16,240 nt of DNA from Lachnospiraceae bacterium (GCA_017464045.1 JAFUEG010000267.1:1-16240), one strand, 5' to 3'; positions 1 to 9,424 are shown, counted from the stretch's first letter. Notes: generated by a model from the letters alone, not told the origin. Numbers and translations are program-made.

Positions 1-1716
1 GCCATGGCTTCCTGCTGCAGGGCCGATATCCACAATATAATCCGCAGCACGCATGGTATCTTCGTCGTGTTCCACAACCACCACGGTATTTCCCAGATCG
101 CGCAAATTCTTTAAGGTCTTGATCAGCTTATCATTGTCCCTTTGATGAAGTCCTATACTCGGCTCATCAAGAATATATGCCACACCCATGAGTCCTGAAC
201 CTATCTGGGTGGCAAGTCTTATACGCTGTGCCTCTCCACCGGAAAGTGTACCTGTTGCTCTGGCAAGTGAAAGGTATTCGAGTCCGACATTTACTAAAAA
301 TTCGACCCTCGCCTTTATCTCCTTAATAACCTGATGGCCTATGGAAATCTGTCTTTCCGTAAGGTTCATATTATTGAGGAACTCATTTAGTCTTACAATA
401 GACATCTCAGTTATCTCAGCTATATTTTTATCACTGACGGTAACCGCAAGTGACTCCGGCTTAAGTCTCTTTCCACCACAGACATCACATGGAGTAATAG
501 TCATATAGCTCTCATATTCAGCCTTGATGCTTTCTGAAGACTCGCGATATCTTCTTTTTACATTTTCTATGAGACCCTCAAACTCCACATTATACTCGGC
601 ATTTGAGACTCTCTTGCTGTGATAACGAACCTTGATGGTTTCGCCATCGGTGCCATATATAAGTACATGCTTTGCTTTGTCAGAAAGCTTTTCAAAAGGT
701 TTATCAAGAGAAAACTTATATTTTTCGGCAAGTGCTTCGAGGGTAGCATGTGTATAGCTGCTTTCCTTTCCTGCCGACTGCCATCCAAGCACGGCGATAG
801 CACCATCATTGATGGACAGGCTTGTATCCGGTATCATAAGGTCTATATCAAACTCTCGTTTAAAACCAAGACCGGTACAACAAGGACATGCGCCGAAAGG
901 ATTGTTAAATGAAAAGCTTCTCGGTTCTATCTCATCTATGCTTATACCGCAATCAGGGCACGAAAAGCTATCAGAGAAGCTTAACATCTCTCCTCCGATT
1001 ACATCTACCTTAAGCAGTCCCTCGGACATCTTAAGAACCGTCTCTATTGATTCTCCGAGTCTTAACTCTATGCCTTCCTTGACAGCGAGTCTGTCAACAA
1101 CTATATCGATATTATGCTTTTTATTTTTTTCAAGCTCTATCTCTTCGCTTAAATCATATAAATTTCCGTCAATTATCGCTCTTACAAAACCAGTCTTTCT
1201 CGCATGTGCAAGAAGCTTTGTGTGTTCACCCTTTCTTCCCCTTATAACAGGAGCAAGAAGCTGGAACTTTGTTCCCTCCGGCAATTCCATGATATCATCA
1301 ACCATCTGATCCACAGTCTGCCTCGATATCTCCTTTCCGCACTTTGGACAGTGAGGTATACCTATACGTGCATAAAGCAGTCTCAGATAATCATATATCT
1401 CAGTAACTGTACCTACAGTAGACCGCGGATTTCTGTTAGTGGACTTCTGGTCAATGGATATGGATGGTGAAAGACCTTCTATGGAATCAACATCCGGCTT
1501 ATCCGAAAGACCAAGGAACTGTCTCGCATATGAAGACAGGGATTCCATATACTTTCTTTGTCCTTCTGCATAAATTGTGTCAAATGCAAGCGATGACTTT
1601 CCTGAACCCGAAAGTCCGGTAAGAACAACAAATTTATCTCTCGGAATCTTTATATCTATGCTTTTTAGATTGTGCTCTCTCGCACCTTTTATCGTAATGT
1701 ACTTATGCTCACTCAT
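1..1716 (-). CDS. uvrA: UvrA, excision nuclease subunit A (3' end beyond window)
   Basis: UvrA is the DNA-damage sensor of nucleotide excision repair: an ABC-type ATPase dimer that loads UvrB at lesions in the cytoplasm. The visible part is residues 1-572 of a family usually about 940 long, and the gene continues past the left edge. Seen in sequence: Walker [10 protein letters not shown] at about 34-42; a zinc module with cysteines at 253, 256, 277 and 280; and the ABC signature [12 protein letters not shown] from 491, followed by [13 protein letters not shown] and VVVVEHDED. The second ATPase half is off-window. The ATG follows a GGAGAG ribosome binding site inside the end of the preceding gene; only one base separates that gene's TAA from this ATG, so translation is probably coupled. 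No internal stop is seen. The family assignment is certain. Confidence 0.97.
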   Translation of the reverse strand, partial: MSEHKYITIKGAREHNLKSIDIKIPRDKFVVLTGLSGSGKSSLAFDTIYAEGQRKYMESLSSYARQFLGLSDKPDVDSIEGLSPSISIDQKSTNRNPRSTVGTVTEIYDYLRLLYARIGIPHCPKCGKEISRQTVDQMVDDIMELPEGTKFQLLAPVIRGRKGEHTKLLAHARKTGFVRAIIDGNLYDLSEEIELEKNKKHNIDIVVDRLAVKEGIELRLGESIETVLKMSEGLLKVDVIGGEMLSFSDSFSCPDCGISIDEIEPRSFSFNNPFGACPCCTGLGFKREFDIDLMIPDTSLSINDGAIAVLGWQSAGKESSYTHATLEALAEKYKFSLDKPFEKLSDKAKHVLIYGTDGETIKVRYHSKRVSNAEYNVEFEGLIENVKRRYRESSESIKAEYESYMTITPCDVCGGKRLKPESLAVTVSDKNIAEITEMSIVRLNEFLNNMNLTERQISIGHQVIKEIKARVEFLVNVGLEYLSLARATGTLSGGEAQRIRLATQIGSGLMGVAYILDEPSIGLHQRDNDKLIKTLKNLRDLGNTVVVVEHDEDTMRAADYIVDIGPAAGSHG

Positions 1717-1717
1717 T

Positions 1718-2038
1718 TTATCTCTCCGGCAGATACTCGTTCTTTATTTTTTCTACCTTATTCTCCACCTTGTCAACATACTTCTTCATCATCTTTTCAA
1801 TTTCATTCTTAGCCTTCTCGATATCAAGCTTATTTTTCTGATTGAGGATATAAACTGCTGCGCAGCCTGCAGCAATCGCTGTAGTCATAAAGCAGGCAAA
1901 GGCAATCTTTTTCTTTCTCTTCTTGCAGTATCTCTCCTCTTCGATTATGTTTTCCTCTTCCTCAAGCACATCTGCCACATCCTCAACAGGTATGTTGCAT
2001 CTCATGGAAATCTCTGAAATCATCTCGTCTCTATACAT
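1718..2038 (-). CDS. Small single-pass membrane protein between uvrB and uvrA
   Basis: A 106-residue protein that I cannot assign to a named family. Residues 1-35 are acidic and helical. A very basic stretch (KKRKKK, about 39-44) precedes one hydrophobic segment (about 45-65), and a lysine/glutamate-rich region with coiled-coil character follows to the end. The basic stretch suggests the N-terminus is cytoplasmic. I chose the ATG at 2038 because AAGGAGG lies just upstream at proper spacing; a longer reading from a GTG at 2083 has no ribosome binding site. The stop lies one base before the uvrA ATG, so the two genes are translationally linked. Its position inside the uvrB-uvrA group is suggestive, but no repair role can be read from the sequence. 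Confidence 0.8.
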   Translation of the reverse strand: MYRDEMISEISMRCNIPVEDVADVLEEEENIIEEERYCKKRKKKIAFACFMTTAIAAGCAAVYILNQKNKLDIEKAKNEIEKMMKKYVDKVENKVEKIKNEYLPER

Positions 2039-2208
2039 CTTTTTGTCCTCCTTAAATATATTTTTAATATTAATATCTTTCACATACTTTTACAGTATCC
2101 GCTATCCCATACTTTTATTATTCGCAAATTTACGTTTTTTATAATTCATGATTAATAATACACAAATAAAAAATTACAATTTAATTAATTTATCTGTTGA
2201 TTTGAAAA

Positions 2209-4203
2209 TTAATCGTCATAATCCCGAAGCTTTATCTTAAGCTCCTTTAATTCATCCCTTATGATAGCTGCATTTTCAAAGTCAAGCTCTGCCGCTGCTT
2301 TATTCATGCGCTTTGCAAGTCTTTCTATCTCGGCCTTAAGTTCCTTCTTCGTCATGGATTCAGGATCCTTTGAATACTTACGACTGTTCTTTACCTCTTC
2401 CTCATCCAGTTCAACAGAAATTATATCTCTTATATTTTTCTTGATAGTTTCAGGGGTTATGCCATGTTCCTTATTATATTCATCCTGAAGCTTTCTTCTT
2501 CTGTTGGTTTCCTCTATCGCATGACGCATGGAGTCAGTTATTACGTCGGCATACATTATAACATGTCCGTCAACATTTCTTGCGGCACGGCCTATGGTTT
2601 GAACAAGTGAGGTTTCGGAACGAAGGAAACCCTCCTTATCCGCATCAAGTATGGCTACAAGCGTTATCTCCGGTATATCAAGACCTTCTCTTAAAAGGTT
2701 GATTCCTACAAGCACATCAAATACTCCAAGTCTCAAATCCCTGACTATCTCAATTCGTTCAAGAGTATCTATGTCAGAATGAAGATATTTAACCTTGATG
2801 TCAAGCTGCTTCATATAGTCTGTCAAATCTTCAGCCATGCGCTTGGTAAGAGTAGTAACCAAAATCTTATGTCCCAGTTCTGTTTCCTTTTTAACCTCAG
2901 CCACAAGATCATCTATCTGTCCCTCTACAGGTCTTACATCTATAACCGGATCAAGAAGTCCCGTAGGTCTTATAATCTGCTCAACGCGGTTTTCTTCATG
3001 CTCTTTTTCGTATGAAGAAGGAGTAGCGGATACATACATTATATCATCCACTCTTTCCTCAAACTCTTCAAAATTAAGAGGTCTGTTATCAAGAGCAGAC
3101 GGAAGTCTGAAGCCGTAATCCACAAGGGTCTGCTTTCTCGCTCTGTCACCTGCATACATGCCCCTTATCTGCGGAAGAGTAATGTGTGACTCATCTATTA
3201 TAATAAGGTAATCGCCGTTAAAGAATTTGAGCAGAGTATTAGGCGTTGCACCCGGTTCTAAGCCTGCCAGAACTCTGGAGTAATTCTCAACTCCCGAGCA
3301 AAAGCCGGTTTCCTTAAGCATCTCCATGTCAAACTCCGTACGTTCTTTTATTCTCTGGGCTTCGAGAAGCTTATCATTTTCCTTAAAGTACTTTACTCTT
3401 TCCTCAAGCTCTTCCTCTATATCCACTATCGCCTTTTCAAGCTTATCACTAGCAACCACATAGTGAGAAGCAGGGAAAATACATGCAAAGGAAAGAGACT
3501 TTTTTATCTCGCCGGTAAGAGGATCAAACTCAACTATCCTGTCTATCTCATCTCCGAAAAACTCTATACGAAGACCATCCTCAAAGGTAGAAACCGGAAG
3601 TACATCCACCACATCTCCCTTGACTCTGAAATTACCTCTCGAAAAATCCATATCATTTCTGGTATACTGGATATCCACAAGCTCACGTATAACCTCATCC
3701 CTGTCCTTATTCATACCGGGTCTTAAAGAAATCATCATGGATTTATAATCCTCAGGATCACCTATACCGTAGATACAGGAAACCGACGAAACGACTATTA
3801 CATCCTTTCGCTCGATGAGTGCTGCCGTGGCACTGTGACGCATCTTATCTATCTCATCATTTATGGAAGAATCCTTTGCTATATAGGTATCCGTCTGCGG
3901 AACGTATGCTTCAGGCTGATAGTAATCATAATATGAAACAAAATACTCAACTGCATTATTAGGAAAAAATGCCTTAAACTCACTGTAAAGCTGTGCCGCA
4001 AGAGTTTTATTGTGGGATATAATAAGTGTAGGTTTATTTAAAGCTGCAATAACATTGGCCATGGTAAAGGTCTTACCTGACCCGGTAACGCCAAGAAGTG
4101 TCTGCTGCTTTTTACCATGCTTAAAGCCATCCACAAGACCCGCTATAGCTTCCGGCTGATCTCCTGTCGGCGCATATTCAGATACTAATTCAAAATGATC
4201 CAT
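2209..4203 (-). CDS. uvrB: UvrB, excision nuclease subunit B
   Basis: UvrB is the damage-verifying helicase-like subunit of the UvrABC system; it receives the lesion from UvrA and recruits UvrC. The protein is 664 residues, the usual length. Motifs in order: Walker A GVTGSGKT (about 38-45), the beta-hairpin region [12 protein letters not shown] (about 95-106), the DEAD-type box IIDESH, helicase motifs [13 protein letters not shown] and QTIGRAARN, and a C-terminal UVR motif from about 622 to the end that contacts UvrC. A GTG four codons upstream (4215) is in frame but overlaps the GAGG ribosome binding site that serves the ATG at 4203, giving the family-typical start [12 protein letters not shown]. 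It lies upstream of the small membrane gene and uvrA in the same direction, probably as one transcription unit. Confidence 0.97.
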   Translation of the reverse strand: MDHFELVSEYAPTGDQPEAIAGLVDGFKHGKKQQTLLGVTGSGKTFTMANVIAALNKPTLIISHNKTLAAQLYSEFKAFFPNNAVEYFVSYYDYYQPEAYVPQTDTYIAKDSSINDEIDKMRHSATAALIERKDVIVVSSVSCIYGIGDPEDYKSMMISLRPGMNKDRDEVIRELVDIQYTRNDMDFSRGNFRVKGDVVDVLPVSTFEDGLRIEFFGDEIDRIVEFDPLTGEIKKSLSFACIFPASHYVVASDKLEKAIVDIEEELEERVKYFKENDKLLEAQRIKERTEFDMEMLKETGFCSGVENYSRVLAGLEPGATPNTLLKFFNGDYLIIIDESHITLPQIRGMYAGDRARKQTLVDYGFRLPSALDNRPLNFEEFEERVDDIMYVSATPSSYEKEHEENRVEQIIRPTGLLDPVIDVRPVEGQIDDLVAEVKKETELGHKILVTTLTKRMAEDLTDYMKQLDIKVKYLHSDIDTLERIEIVRDLRLGVFDVLVGINLLREGLDIPEITLVAILDADKEGFLRSETSLVQTIGRAARNVDGHVIMYADVITDSMRHAIEETNRRRKLQDEYNKEHGITPETIKKNIRDIISVELDEEEVKNSRKYSKDPESMTKKELKAEIERLAKRMNKAAAELDFENAAIIRDELKELKIKLRDYDD

Positions 4204-4257
4204 AATATTCCTCACTGTGTATTTTATCTATACTACACTACTATAACACAAAGGGAT

Positions 4258-4299
4258 AAAAAAGTACAGAACAATTGTTCGATTATTCTGTACTTTTTT
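4258..4299. terminator. Bidirectional rho-independent terminator between dnaA and uvrB
   Basis: A perfect 14-bp inverted repeat (4258-4271 with 4286-4299, core AGTACAGAA/TTCTGTACT) is flanked by A and T tracts, so both strands give a hairpin followed by a U-rich run. It lies just after the dnaA stop and just before uvrB. It should end the dnaA transcript and separate it from the uvr unit. The inner GAACAATTGTTC at 4269-4280 is itself a 12-bp palindrome. Confidence 0.85.
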
Positions 4300-4341
4300 A
4301 TTATTTTTCTTATTCGTATAAAAACGCCTCATTACTAAACC

Positions 4342-5709
4342 CTATGTAACAGGATTAAGCTTTTTGATTATCGTATCCATTGTATTTTTAAAAGACGCAT
4401 CTGATTTCATTTTATCCTCAATTCGCTTTATTCCATTCATTACTGTTGTATGATCCTTTCCACCAACAGCATTTCCTATGGACTGAAGCGATATCACAAC
4501 ATACTGTCTGCAAAGATACATAACAATCTGTCTCGCTGTCGCTATATCCTGATTTCTCTTCTTTGAACGTATGTCGTTTGGAGATATATTAAGGTGTTCA
4601 GAAACCACATTAATTATCATATCTGGAGTAAGTGTAACATTACTGTCTTTATTGATAATATCCTTAAGCGATTCCTTTGCGCGCTCTAAAGTCACCTCTT
4701 CATTCATAAGCTTAGAGAATATACTTATCTTATTTAAGGCGCCCTCAAGCTCTCTTACATTATTTGTAATATTTTCCGCAATATATATAAATACCTCTTC
4801 CGGAATTCCGGTAAGATGATCCGACTCTGCCTTATTTTTGAGAATTGCCATACGTGTCTCATAATCAGGCTCATGGATATCTATAGGCACACCGCACTCA
4901 AATCTGGAAATAAGTCTCGCATCAAGGGTTTTAATCTCTTTAGGCGGTTTGTCCGATGAAAGGATAATCTGTTTCTTGTCATTGTAAAGCACATTAAAGG
5001 TATTAAAAAACTCATTCTGAGTACTGTCCTTACCGATAATAAACTGTATATCATCAATCAAGAGAACGTCTACTTTACGATATTTTTCTCTGAATTCATT
5101 AACCTTCTGATTCTTAATTGCATCAATTATTTCATTTGTAAACTGCTCTGAAGGTACATACAAAACATTTGCTTCACTATTCTTTTTCAGTATGTAGTGT
5201 GCAATAGACTGCATAAGATGAGTTTTACCCAGTCCCGCATTGCCATATAAAAACAGCGGGTTAAAATTATCCTGCGCAGGCATATCAGCAACAGCAAGGC
5301 AGGTAGCATGTGCGTGTCTGTTACCATCGCCGACCACAAAGGTTTCAAAGGTATACTTAGGATTTAAGTTACTTCTGCTGACAGCCTCCTTATATGAATC
5401 TGTTACTTCAATCTCTTTTTCTTCCTCTTTAATAAAGTTTTTCTTTTCATCAATTACTATTTCAATATTAATATCATTTAAAGTCTCCCTTATGGACGAG
5501 AGCAAAAACAAATCAAATTCTTTTCTGTGCAAAAACTTAACTGCATTTTCACCAAGCTTTTCATCAACATAAAAATAGACCGTATTGTCCTTAACTTCAT
5601 ATATCTTAAGAGAACGTATCCAAGTATTAATCATAATTCCCGATATATCGTACTGCGTCTCCAAAAGGGAAAGAATTTCTTCCCATCTTTCTTCTATCAA
5701 TTCTTTCAT
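4342..5709 (-). CDS. dnaA: DnaA, chromosomal replication initiator (AAA+ ATPase)
   Basis: DnaA binds DnaA boxes at oriC and melts origin DNA as an ATP-dependent oligomer. The protein is 455 residues, normal for Clostridia. Domain I covers about 1-85 and a short acidic linker about 90-115. The AAA+ core has Walker A GNAGLGKT (156-163), Walker B VLLIDD (215-220), the arginine-containing LISRFE (about 267-271) and NNVRELEGAL. The C-terminal DNA-binding domain carries the signature GGKDHTTV (416-423), where GRDHTTV is more usual. The ATG follows GGAGG with 7-nt spacing. The context is odd: it follows the GH13 gene by only 27 bases, with uvrB downstream rather than dnaN/recF, and I see no cluster of TTATCCACA boxes. 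It is either a relocated dnaA or a second paralogue. Confidence 0.93.
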   Translation of the reverse strand: MKELIEERWEEILSLLETQYDISGIMINTWIRSLKIYEVKDNTVYFYVDEKLGENAVKFLHRKEFDLFLLSSIRETLNDINIEIVIDEKKNFIKEEEKEIEVTDSYKEAVSRSNLNPKYTFETFVVGDGNRHAHATCLAVADMPAQDNFNPLFLYGNAGLGKTHLMQSIAHYILKKNSEANVLYVPSEQFTNEIIDAIKNQKVNEFREKYRKVDVLLIDDIQFIIGKDSTQNEFFNTFNVLYNDKKQIILSSDKPPKEIKTLDARLISRFECGVPIDIHEPDYETRMAILKNKAESDHLTGIPEEVFIYIAENITNNVRELEGALNKISIFSKLMNEEVTLERAKESLKDIINKDSNVTLTPDMIINVVSEHLNISPNDIRSKKRNQDIATARQIVMYLCRQYVVISLQSIGNAVGGKDHTTVMNGIKRIEDKMKSDASFKNTMDTIIKKLNPVT

Positions 5710-5736
5710 TGTTATCCTCCGAAAAGACGTGTGTCA

Positions 5737-7620
5737 TTATAAATCACATTTCAAAACAGTTGCTGAAATTTTAGGCACTGCTATATGCAAAAGATTACCC
5801 TTTACTACATAATCTGCCCTGTCCATACTGTAACCTTCTTCCGTAGTCTGAATAATCTGAGTAAAAATGCTTCCACTATGTGCTCCCACACGTCTTACAT
5901 GTATATCATGCGTCTGCTCGTTGTAATCATTATTTAAAATAACGACAATTGCCTGTCTGTCTGTAAACCTTCCATATGCAACCACTTTATAGCCACCATA
6001 TAAAAACTTAACTGAACCCTTCATAAGCGCCGGATTTTCTTTATGAATCTTAATAATATCCTTGTGGAAATTAATTAAATCCCAGTCCTCATGTCCCCAA
6101 GGATAAGTTCTTCTATTATCAGGGTCTGTCCAACCGCAGACTCCCGCCTCATCTCCATAATATATGGTTGGTGCTCCCGGCCATGTCATCTGAAAGACAA
6201 CTGCCTCTCTAAATACGCCTTTATTAATACCATCATTTGCCGCTTCCGGTCCCATGGTATGAAGACGTCCAACCTTTCTGTTGGTCCTCGTAAGAAATCT
6301 CGAATGGTCATGATTCGAAAGCTCATTCATGGCAATCTCAAGTGAATTCTGATTAAATCTTGACATATGATGTCTAAGCGCCCCGGTAAATGCATCCGGA
6401 TTACCGAGCAAATCACCTCTAAACTCATCACTGTGCTTTTCCACACCGGTCAAAAACCATGTTATAGGCTCCATAAATGCATCATAATTCATAACTGTAT
6501 CCCACTGGTCACCTAAAAGCCACGACTTAGCATCTCCATAATGCTCTGCCAGGATAATTGCATTTGGATTAGCCTTCTTAACTCTTTCCCTGAAATCATG
6601 CCAGAATTTATGATTAAACTCCTCTGTATAACCAAGGTCTGCTGCCACATCAAGTCTCCAGCCGTCAGCATTGAACGGCGGTGAAACCCATTTTTCGCCG
6701 ATCCTCATGATATACTCATAGAGTTTTTCCGACTCCTCATAATTAAGCTTAGGCAGGGTATCATGTCCCCACCAGCCGTTATAGGTCGGATTGTAAGGCC
6801 ACTGCCAAGGATCCTGAAACTTGAAGAAACTTCTGTACGGACTTTCCGCATCTACATATGCACCCTTGTCATAGCCCTCCTGATTTTCATATATACACTC
6901 TCTATCGAGCCATTTATTGAACGAACCACAATGGTTAAATACACCATCAAGAATTATCTTCATGCCCCTTTTATGAATCTCATCCACGAGCTTTACAAAG
7001 AGTGCATTACTTGCTTCAAGATTTTCCTTGCTTGTAACTCTGTTAATATATCTGGTTGAATCCTTATTGGTCTTAGAACCCTCCGGAAGACAATCTCCAT
7101 CATCCTTTATTATCACACCGTAATGCGGATCTATATAATCATAATCCTGTATGTCATATTTGTGATTGGAAGGTGATACAAATATAGGGTTAAGATATAT
7201 AACATCAACTCCCAAATCCTTAAGGTAGTCAAGCTTATTCATAACTCCCTGCAAGTCTCCGCCATAGAAAGACCTTACATCCATGGTGTCCGGATATTTA
7301 GACCAATCCGTTACACGTCTCGTGCCCTCGCCGATATAGCAGTACTCGTTATCAAGCACATCATTGGACTCATCGCCATTGCAAAATCTATCCACAAATA
7401 TCTGATAAAATACCGCGCCCTTAGCCCATGCAGGCACAAAAAAGTCAGGAACTATACTGAAATTATAATCATCATTATTGCGATTCTGTGTTCCAAGCTT
7501 ATTATAATAACAGGTTACATTTCCCGCCTTTACCTCATAAAAATAATCTATCTCCTCATCAACTCTCGGAATTGTATATGAATAATAATCAAAATAGTCA
7601 TCACTTTGTTCGACATACAT
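5737..7620 (-). CDS. Intracellular GH13 alpha-glucan hydrolase (neopullulanase/cyclomaltodextrinase-like)
   Basis: This is an alpha-amylase superfamily enzyme, expected to split linear or cyclic maltodextrins in the cytoplasm; no signal peptide is visible. The 627-residue piece includes the end of an N-terminal starch-binding-like domain and the full barrel. GH13 regions: DGVFNHCG (225-232), GWRLDVA with the nucleophile Asp324, ILAEH with the acid/base Glu359, and SNHDHSRF with Asp438. WPGAPTIYYGDEAG follows. The ATG at 7620 directly follows a TAG stop that is in the same frame as the upstream 70-codon piece, so the natural protein would be about 698 residues with one amber codon. No good ribosome binding site precedes this ATG; if translated, re-initiation at TAGATG is the likely route. 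It is probably in one transcript with dnaA. The exact subfamily (GH13_20 or near) is my inference. Confidence 0.88.
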   Translation of the reverse strand: MYVEQSDDYFDYYSYTIPRVDEEIDYFYEVKAGNVTCYYNKLGTQNRNNDDYNFSIVPDFFVPAWAKGAVFYQIFVDRFCNGDESNDVLDNEYCYIGEGTRRVTDWSKYPDTMDVRSFYGGDLQGVMNKLDYLKDLGVDVIYLNPIFVSPSNHKYDIQDYDYIDPHYGVIIKDDGDCLPEGSKTNKDSTRYINRVTSKENLEASNALFVKLVDEIHKRGMKIILDGVFNHCGSFNKWLDRECIYENQEGYDKGAYVDAESPYRSFFKFQDPWQWPYNPTYNGWWGHDTLPKLNYEESEKLYEYIMRIGEKWVSPPFNADGWRLDVAADLGYTEEFNHKFWHDFRERVKKANPNAIILAEHYGDAKSWLLGDQWDTVMNYDAFMEPITWFLTGVEKHSDEFRGDLLGNPDAFTGALRHHMSRFNQNSLEIAMNELSNHDHSRFLTRTNRKVGRLHTMGPEAANDGINKGVFREAVVFQMTWPGAPTIYYGDEAGVCGWTDPDNRRTYPWGHEDWDLINFHKDIIKIHKENPALMKGSVKFLYGGYKVVAYGRFTDRQAIVVILNNDYNEQTHDIHVRRVGAHSGSIFTQIIQTTEEGYSMDRADYVVKGNLLHIAVPKISATVLKCDL

Positions 7621-7833
7621 CTAGAAGTGCTCACAAAAACATACAACAAATACTTCATCAACATTATTTGCTGAGGTTCTAAATCTAAGTTTTACCGAAC
7701 AACCCTTGGCAACCTCTGATGGTGAACGATAGAATTCTGTTCCGTCAGAAAAAAGCGCACCAAAGTTAAGTGCCGTCTTAGTTTTAAATACATAATCAAA
7801 AACCTTGATTGCCTTTCTGCCAAAGTCCGACAT
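7621..7833 (-). CDS. N-terminal piece of the GH13 enzyme, ended by in-frame TAG
   Basis: These 70 codons encode the first half of the CBM34-like N-terminal beta domain of the GH13 enzyme; segments such as VKLRFRTSANNVDEVF are typical of that position. The TAG at 7621-7623 lies in the same frame as the catalytic part, and the next codon is its ATG. The start at 7833 has a good GGAGG site with 7-nt spacing and a sigma-A-type promoter upstream, so this is the true gene start. The break may be a real nonsense mutation, a sequencing error (for example from AAG, GAG or CAG), or read-through. It is not an independent gene. Confidence 0.75.
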   Translation of the reverse strand: MSDFGRKAIKVFDYVFKTKTALNFGALFSDGTEFYRSPSEVAKGCSVKLRFRTSANNVDEVFVVCFCEHF

Positions 7834-7876
7834 AGCCCTGCCTCCATAAATCCTTAATACATAAAATATAGAATAT

Positions 7877-7905
7877 ATTTTAATACATTATTGCCATTTT
7901 CTCAA
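7877..7905 (-). promoter_or_regulatory. Sigma-A-type promoter of the GH13-dnaA unit
   Basis: On the minus strand TTGAGA is followed by a 17-base spacer and TAAAAT, each one mismatch from consensus. It lies about 45 bases upstream of the GH13 start. The expected transcript starts near 7870 and would carry the GH13 gene and dnaA. Confidence 0.6.
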
Positions 7906-7960
7906 TAATTATTTTTCTGAATATCTCAAGCGCTCCCTGATACGTACTGTAATCATCCAT
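7880..7960 (-). CDS. Possible 26-residue small ORF upstream of the GH13 gene
   Basis: An ATG at 7960 follows a strong AGGGGAGG site by eight bases and opens 26 codons that start MDDYSTYQGALEIF and end at TAA 7880-7882. No family is recognised. It overlaps the promoter proposed for the GH13 gene, so it could be a real small protein, a leader peptide, or the surviving start of a decayed gene. The strong ribosome binding site is the only solid support. Confidence 0.3.
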   Translation of the reverse strand: MDDYSTYQGALEIFRKIIIEKMAIMY

Positions 7961-8046
7961 TTAATAAACCTCCCCTATAGACTCCTAATCGGTTTTATTC
8001 AAAAATCACTCAGTTCTCCTGACAATACCATCTCCAAAAATGACTT

Positions 8047-8072
8047 AAAAAAGAACACGCTGTTTCAGCACG
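8047..8072 (-). terminator. Probable terminator after the diguanylate cyclase gene
   Basis: The minus-strand RNA can form CGUGCUG-AAA-CAGCGUG (7 bp, two G-U pairs) followed by UUCUUUUUU. It lies about 60 bases after the GGDEF gene stop and on the same strand, as expected for its terminator. Confidence 0.55.
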
Positions 8073-8133
8073 ATGTACTCATAACCGAATACTCTACATT
8101 TCCTTTCTTTTTCTTGATTCTATTGAACGCTGC

Positions 8134-9210
8134 TTACCTTCTTCTCCTGTCGAGCCCGGTTTCCTGATAATATCTCGACTTGTCCTCGTACATCAGCTTA
8201 TCAGACTTTCTAATCGCTTCGTCCAGGCTTACGTCAGCGTCAACAAGTGCATATCCGGCGGAAATGTTGTAACCGCTCTCGGTTACTCGTTTCTTAATAG
8301 ACTCACATGTTTTTTTGATATTGTCTTCATCGCATTCAAAAAACAGCAGGATAAACTCATCTCCGCCAATTCTGTAGGAATGTGCATTTTTGTCTATGGA
8401 ACTTGTGATGCACTCGCCAATCTTGACAAGTGCCTTGTCCCCTGCCTCATGCCCCTTAGTGTCGTTAAGCCCTTTAAGTCCGTTCATATCGAGGGAAGTT
8501 ACTGCATTTATGCTATTGGCGAAAACGATACAATCGTCGTAAAATGCTTTTCGATTAAGCAGACCGGTGAGAGCATCACGCCTGTTATCATGAGAGTAAA
8601 GGATAATATAAAAGAATATACTGCTGATCATGATGGCTTCATTCAGATGATTTCCTCCAACAGTAGCATCAAGGGCTGTTGCACCCAGACAGAAAAGTGC
8701 TCCAAGCCAAACGATATATTTTTCCCATCCTTTCCTCTCTGTAATATTCCTGAAAGTAAACCATAGCAGCAACAATAAATAAAGCAGCGGGATAATAAAG
8801 ACAATATACCCGAACGGACCACGATAGTGAGCGCAATTTTCGTCATAGCCGAATACAATATCGGAAAAAAATCCCGTACTGCTGAACAAAAGAGTGATCA
8901 AACTGGGAATCCAGAGGAACATTTTTCTGTGTCTTTCAGGAATGACAACAAGCAGGAGTCCGAGAGCTGCTGTGGAACGGAATGTATAGCCAATAATTGT
9001 ACAGAGTATACGCCAATACAGTAAGGAAGGAGATTGCGCCGCTACCGTTTCAAACATATCCTCAAACACCAATACCAGGCAACTGATGACCACAACCCAA
9101 AAATACTTTGTTTCCGAATCCCGAAAGGATTTCCGATTCCATAGCTTGATACTAAATAGCAGTATCATAAAGATGGTGACGTAATTTCGGGAAAACAATA
9201 ATATATCCAT
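8134..9210 (-). CDS. Membrane-bound GGDEF diguanylate cyclase
   Basis: The protein has 358 residues. The N-terminal ~207 form about seven hydrophobic segments (near 8-23, 37-50, 67-91, 97-115, 133-152, 164-181, 190-206), probably a membrane sensor. The C-terminal GGDEF domain starts at DALTGLLNR (212-220), has metal-binding Asp241 in DMNGLKGLND, and an intact active-site IGGDEF (281-286). It should make cyclic di-GMP from two GTP. The RxxD product-inhibition site is absent; the residues just before the active loop read SSIDKNAHSYR. The ATG at 9210 has GGGAG upstream at a rather long spacing of about 12 bases, and no in-frame alternative start fits better. A promoter and a perfect palindrome lie upstream. 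What its sensor part detects cannot be told. Confidence 0.9.
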   Translation of the reverse strand: MDILLFSRNYVTIFMILLFSIKLWNRKSFRDSETKYFWVVVISCLVLVFEDMFETVAAQSPSLLYWRILCTIIGYTFRSTAALGLLLVVIPERHRKMFLWIPSLITLLFSSTGFFSDIVFGYDENCAHYRGPFGYIVFIIPLLYLLLLLWFTFRNITERKGWEKYIVWLGALFCLGATALDATVGGNHLNEAIMISSIFFYIILYSHDNRRDALTGLLNRKAFYDDCIVFANSINAVTSLDMNGLKGLNDTKGHEAGDKALVKIGECITSSIDKNAHSYRIGGDEFILLFFECDEDNIKKTCESIKKRVTESGYNISAGYALVDADVSLDEAIRKSDKLMYEDKSRYYQETGLDRRRR

Positions 9211-9241
9211 TTCAATTTATATCTCCCATTTATATTTTTAC

Positions 9242-9257
9242 AGGCATTATAATGCCT
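9242..9257. promoter_or_regulatory. 16-bp perfect palindrome in the leader of the GGDEF gene
   Basis: AGGCATTATAATGCCT is a perfect inverted repeat lying 31 bases upstream of the GGDEF start codon and downstream of its candidate promoter. Its size and position suit a dimeric repressor operator. No regulator is identified. Confidence 0.45.
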
Positions 9258-9294
9258 ATGCGCATTAACATTTAATGAATTATTTTATTACCAT

Positions 9295-9324
9295 ATTATA
9301 TACCACAATAGTATAATCAAACAA
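9295..9324 (-). promoter_or_regulatory. Candidate promoter of the GGDEF gene
   Basis: Minus strand TTGTTT, an 18-base spacer, then a perfect TATAAT at 9295-9300. It lies about 85 bases upstream of the start codon, leaving a leader that contains the palindrome at 9242-9257. Confidence 0.45.
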
Positions 9325-9363
9325 CAATTATTATCTCAATCTCTTATTGTTTATCTACAAAGA

Positions 9364-9424
9364 AGAAGAGGACATCGGGCGTTCGACTGTCCTCTTCGGA
9401 GAAGGTATTTTGTTACTTATGGGG
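9364..9424 (+). repeat. 61-bp direct repeat, left copy (A)
   Basis: This copy matches 11518-11578 in 54 of 61 positions; the last 41 bases, ending TTACTTATGGGG, are identical. The seven differences all fall in the loop of a hairpin with a conserved 9-bp stem (AAGAGGACA/TGTCCTCTT). The pair brackets the accessory island and may be its attachment sites. Confidence 0.8.

Noticed and set aside
619..1470. Plus-strand open frames across uvrA and similar ones across uvrB, dnaA, ftsH and tilS
   Set aside because: They run antisense to well-supported conserved genes and have no ribosome sites or recognisable domains.
7621..7623. Pyrrolysine or general TAG recoding
   Set aside because: A single case in one gene and no pyl genes in view; a point mutation or base error is simpler.
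7976..8130. Remnant of a decayed gene between the GGDEF and GH13 genes
   Set aside because: Short open stretches exist in several minus-strand frames but none links to a recognisable family, and a terminator explains part of the sequence.
9364..9396. Hairpins in the 61-bp repeats as rho-independent terminators
   Set aside because: Neither copy has a T-run directly after the stem on either strand.
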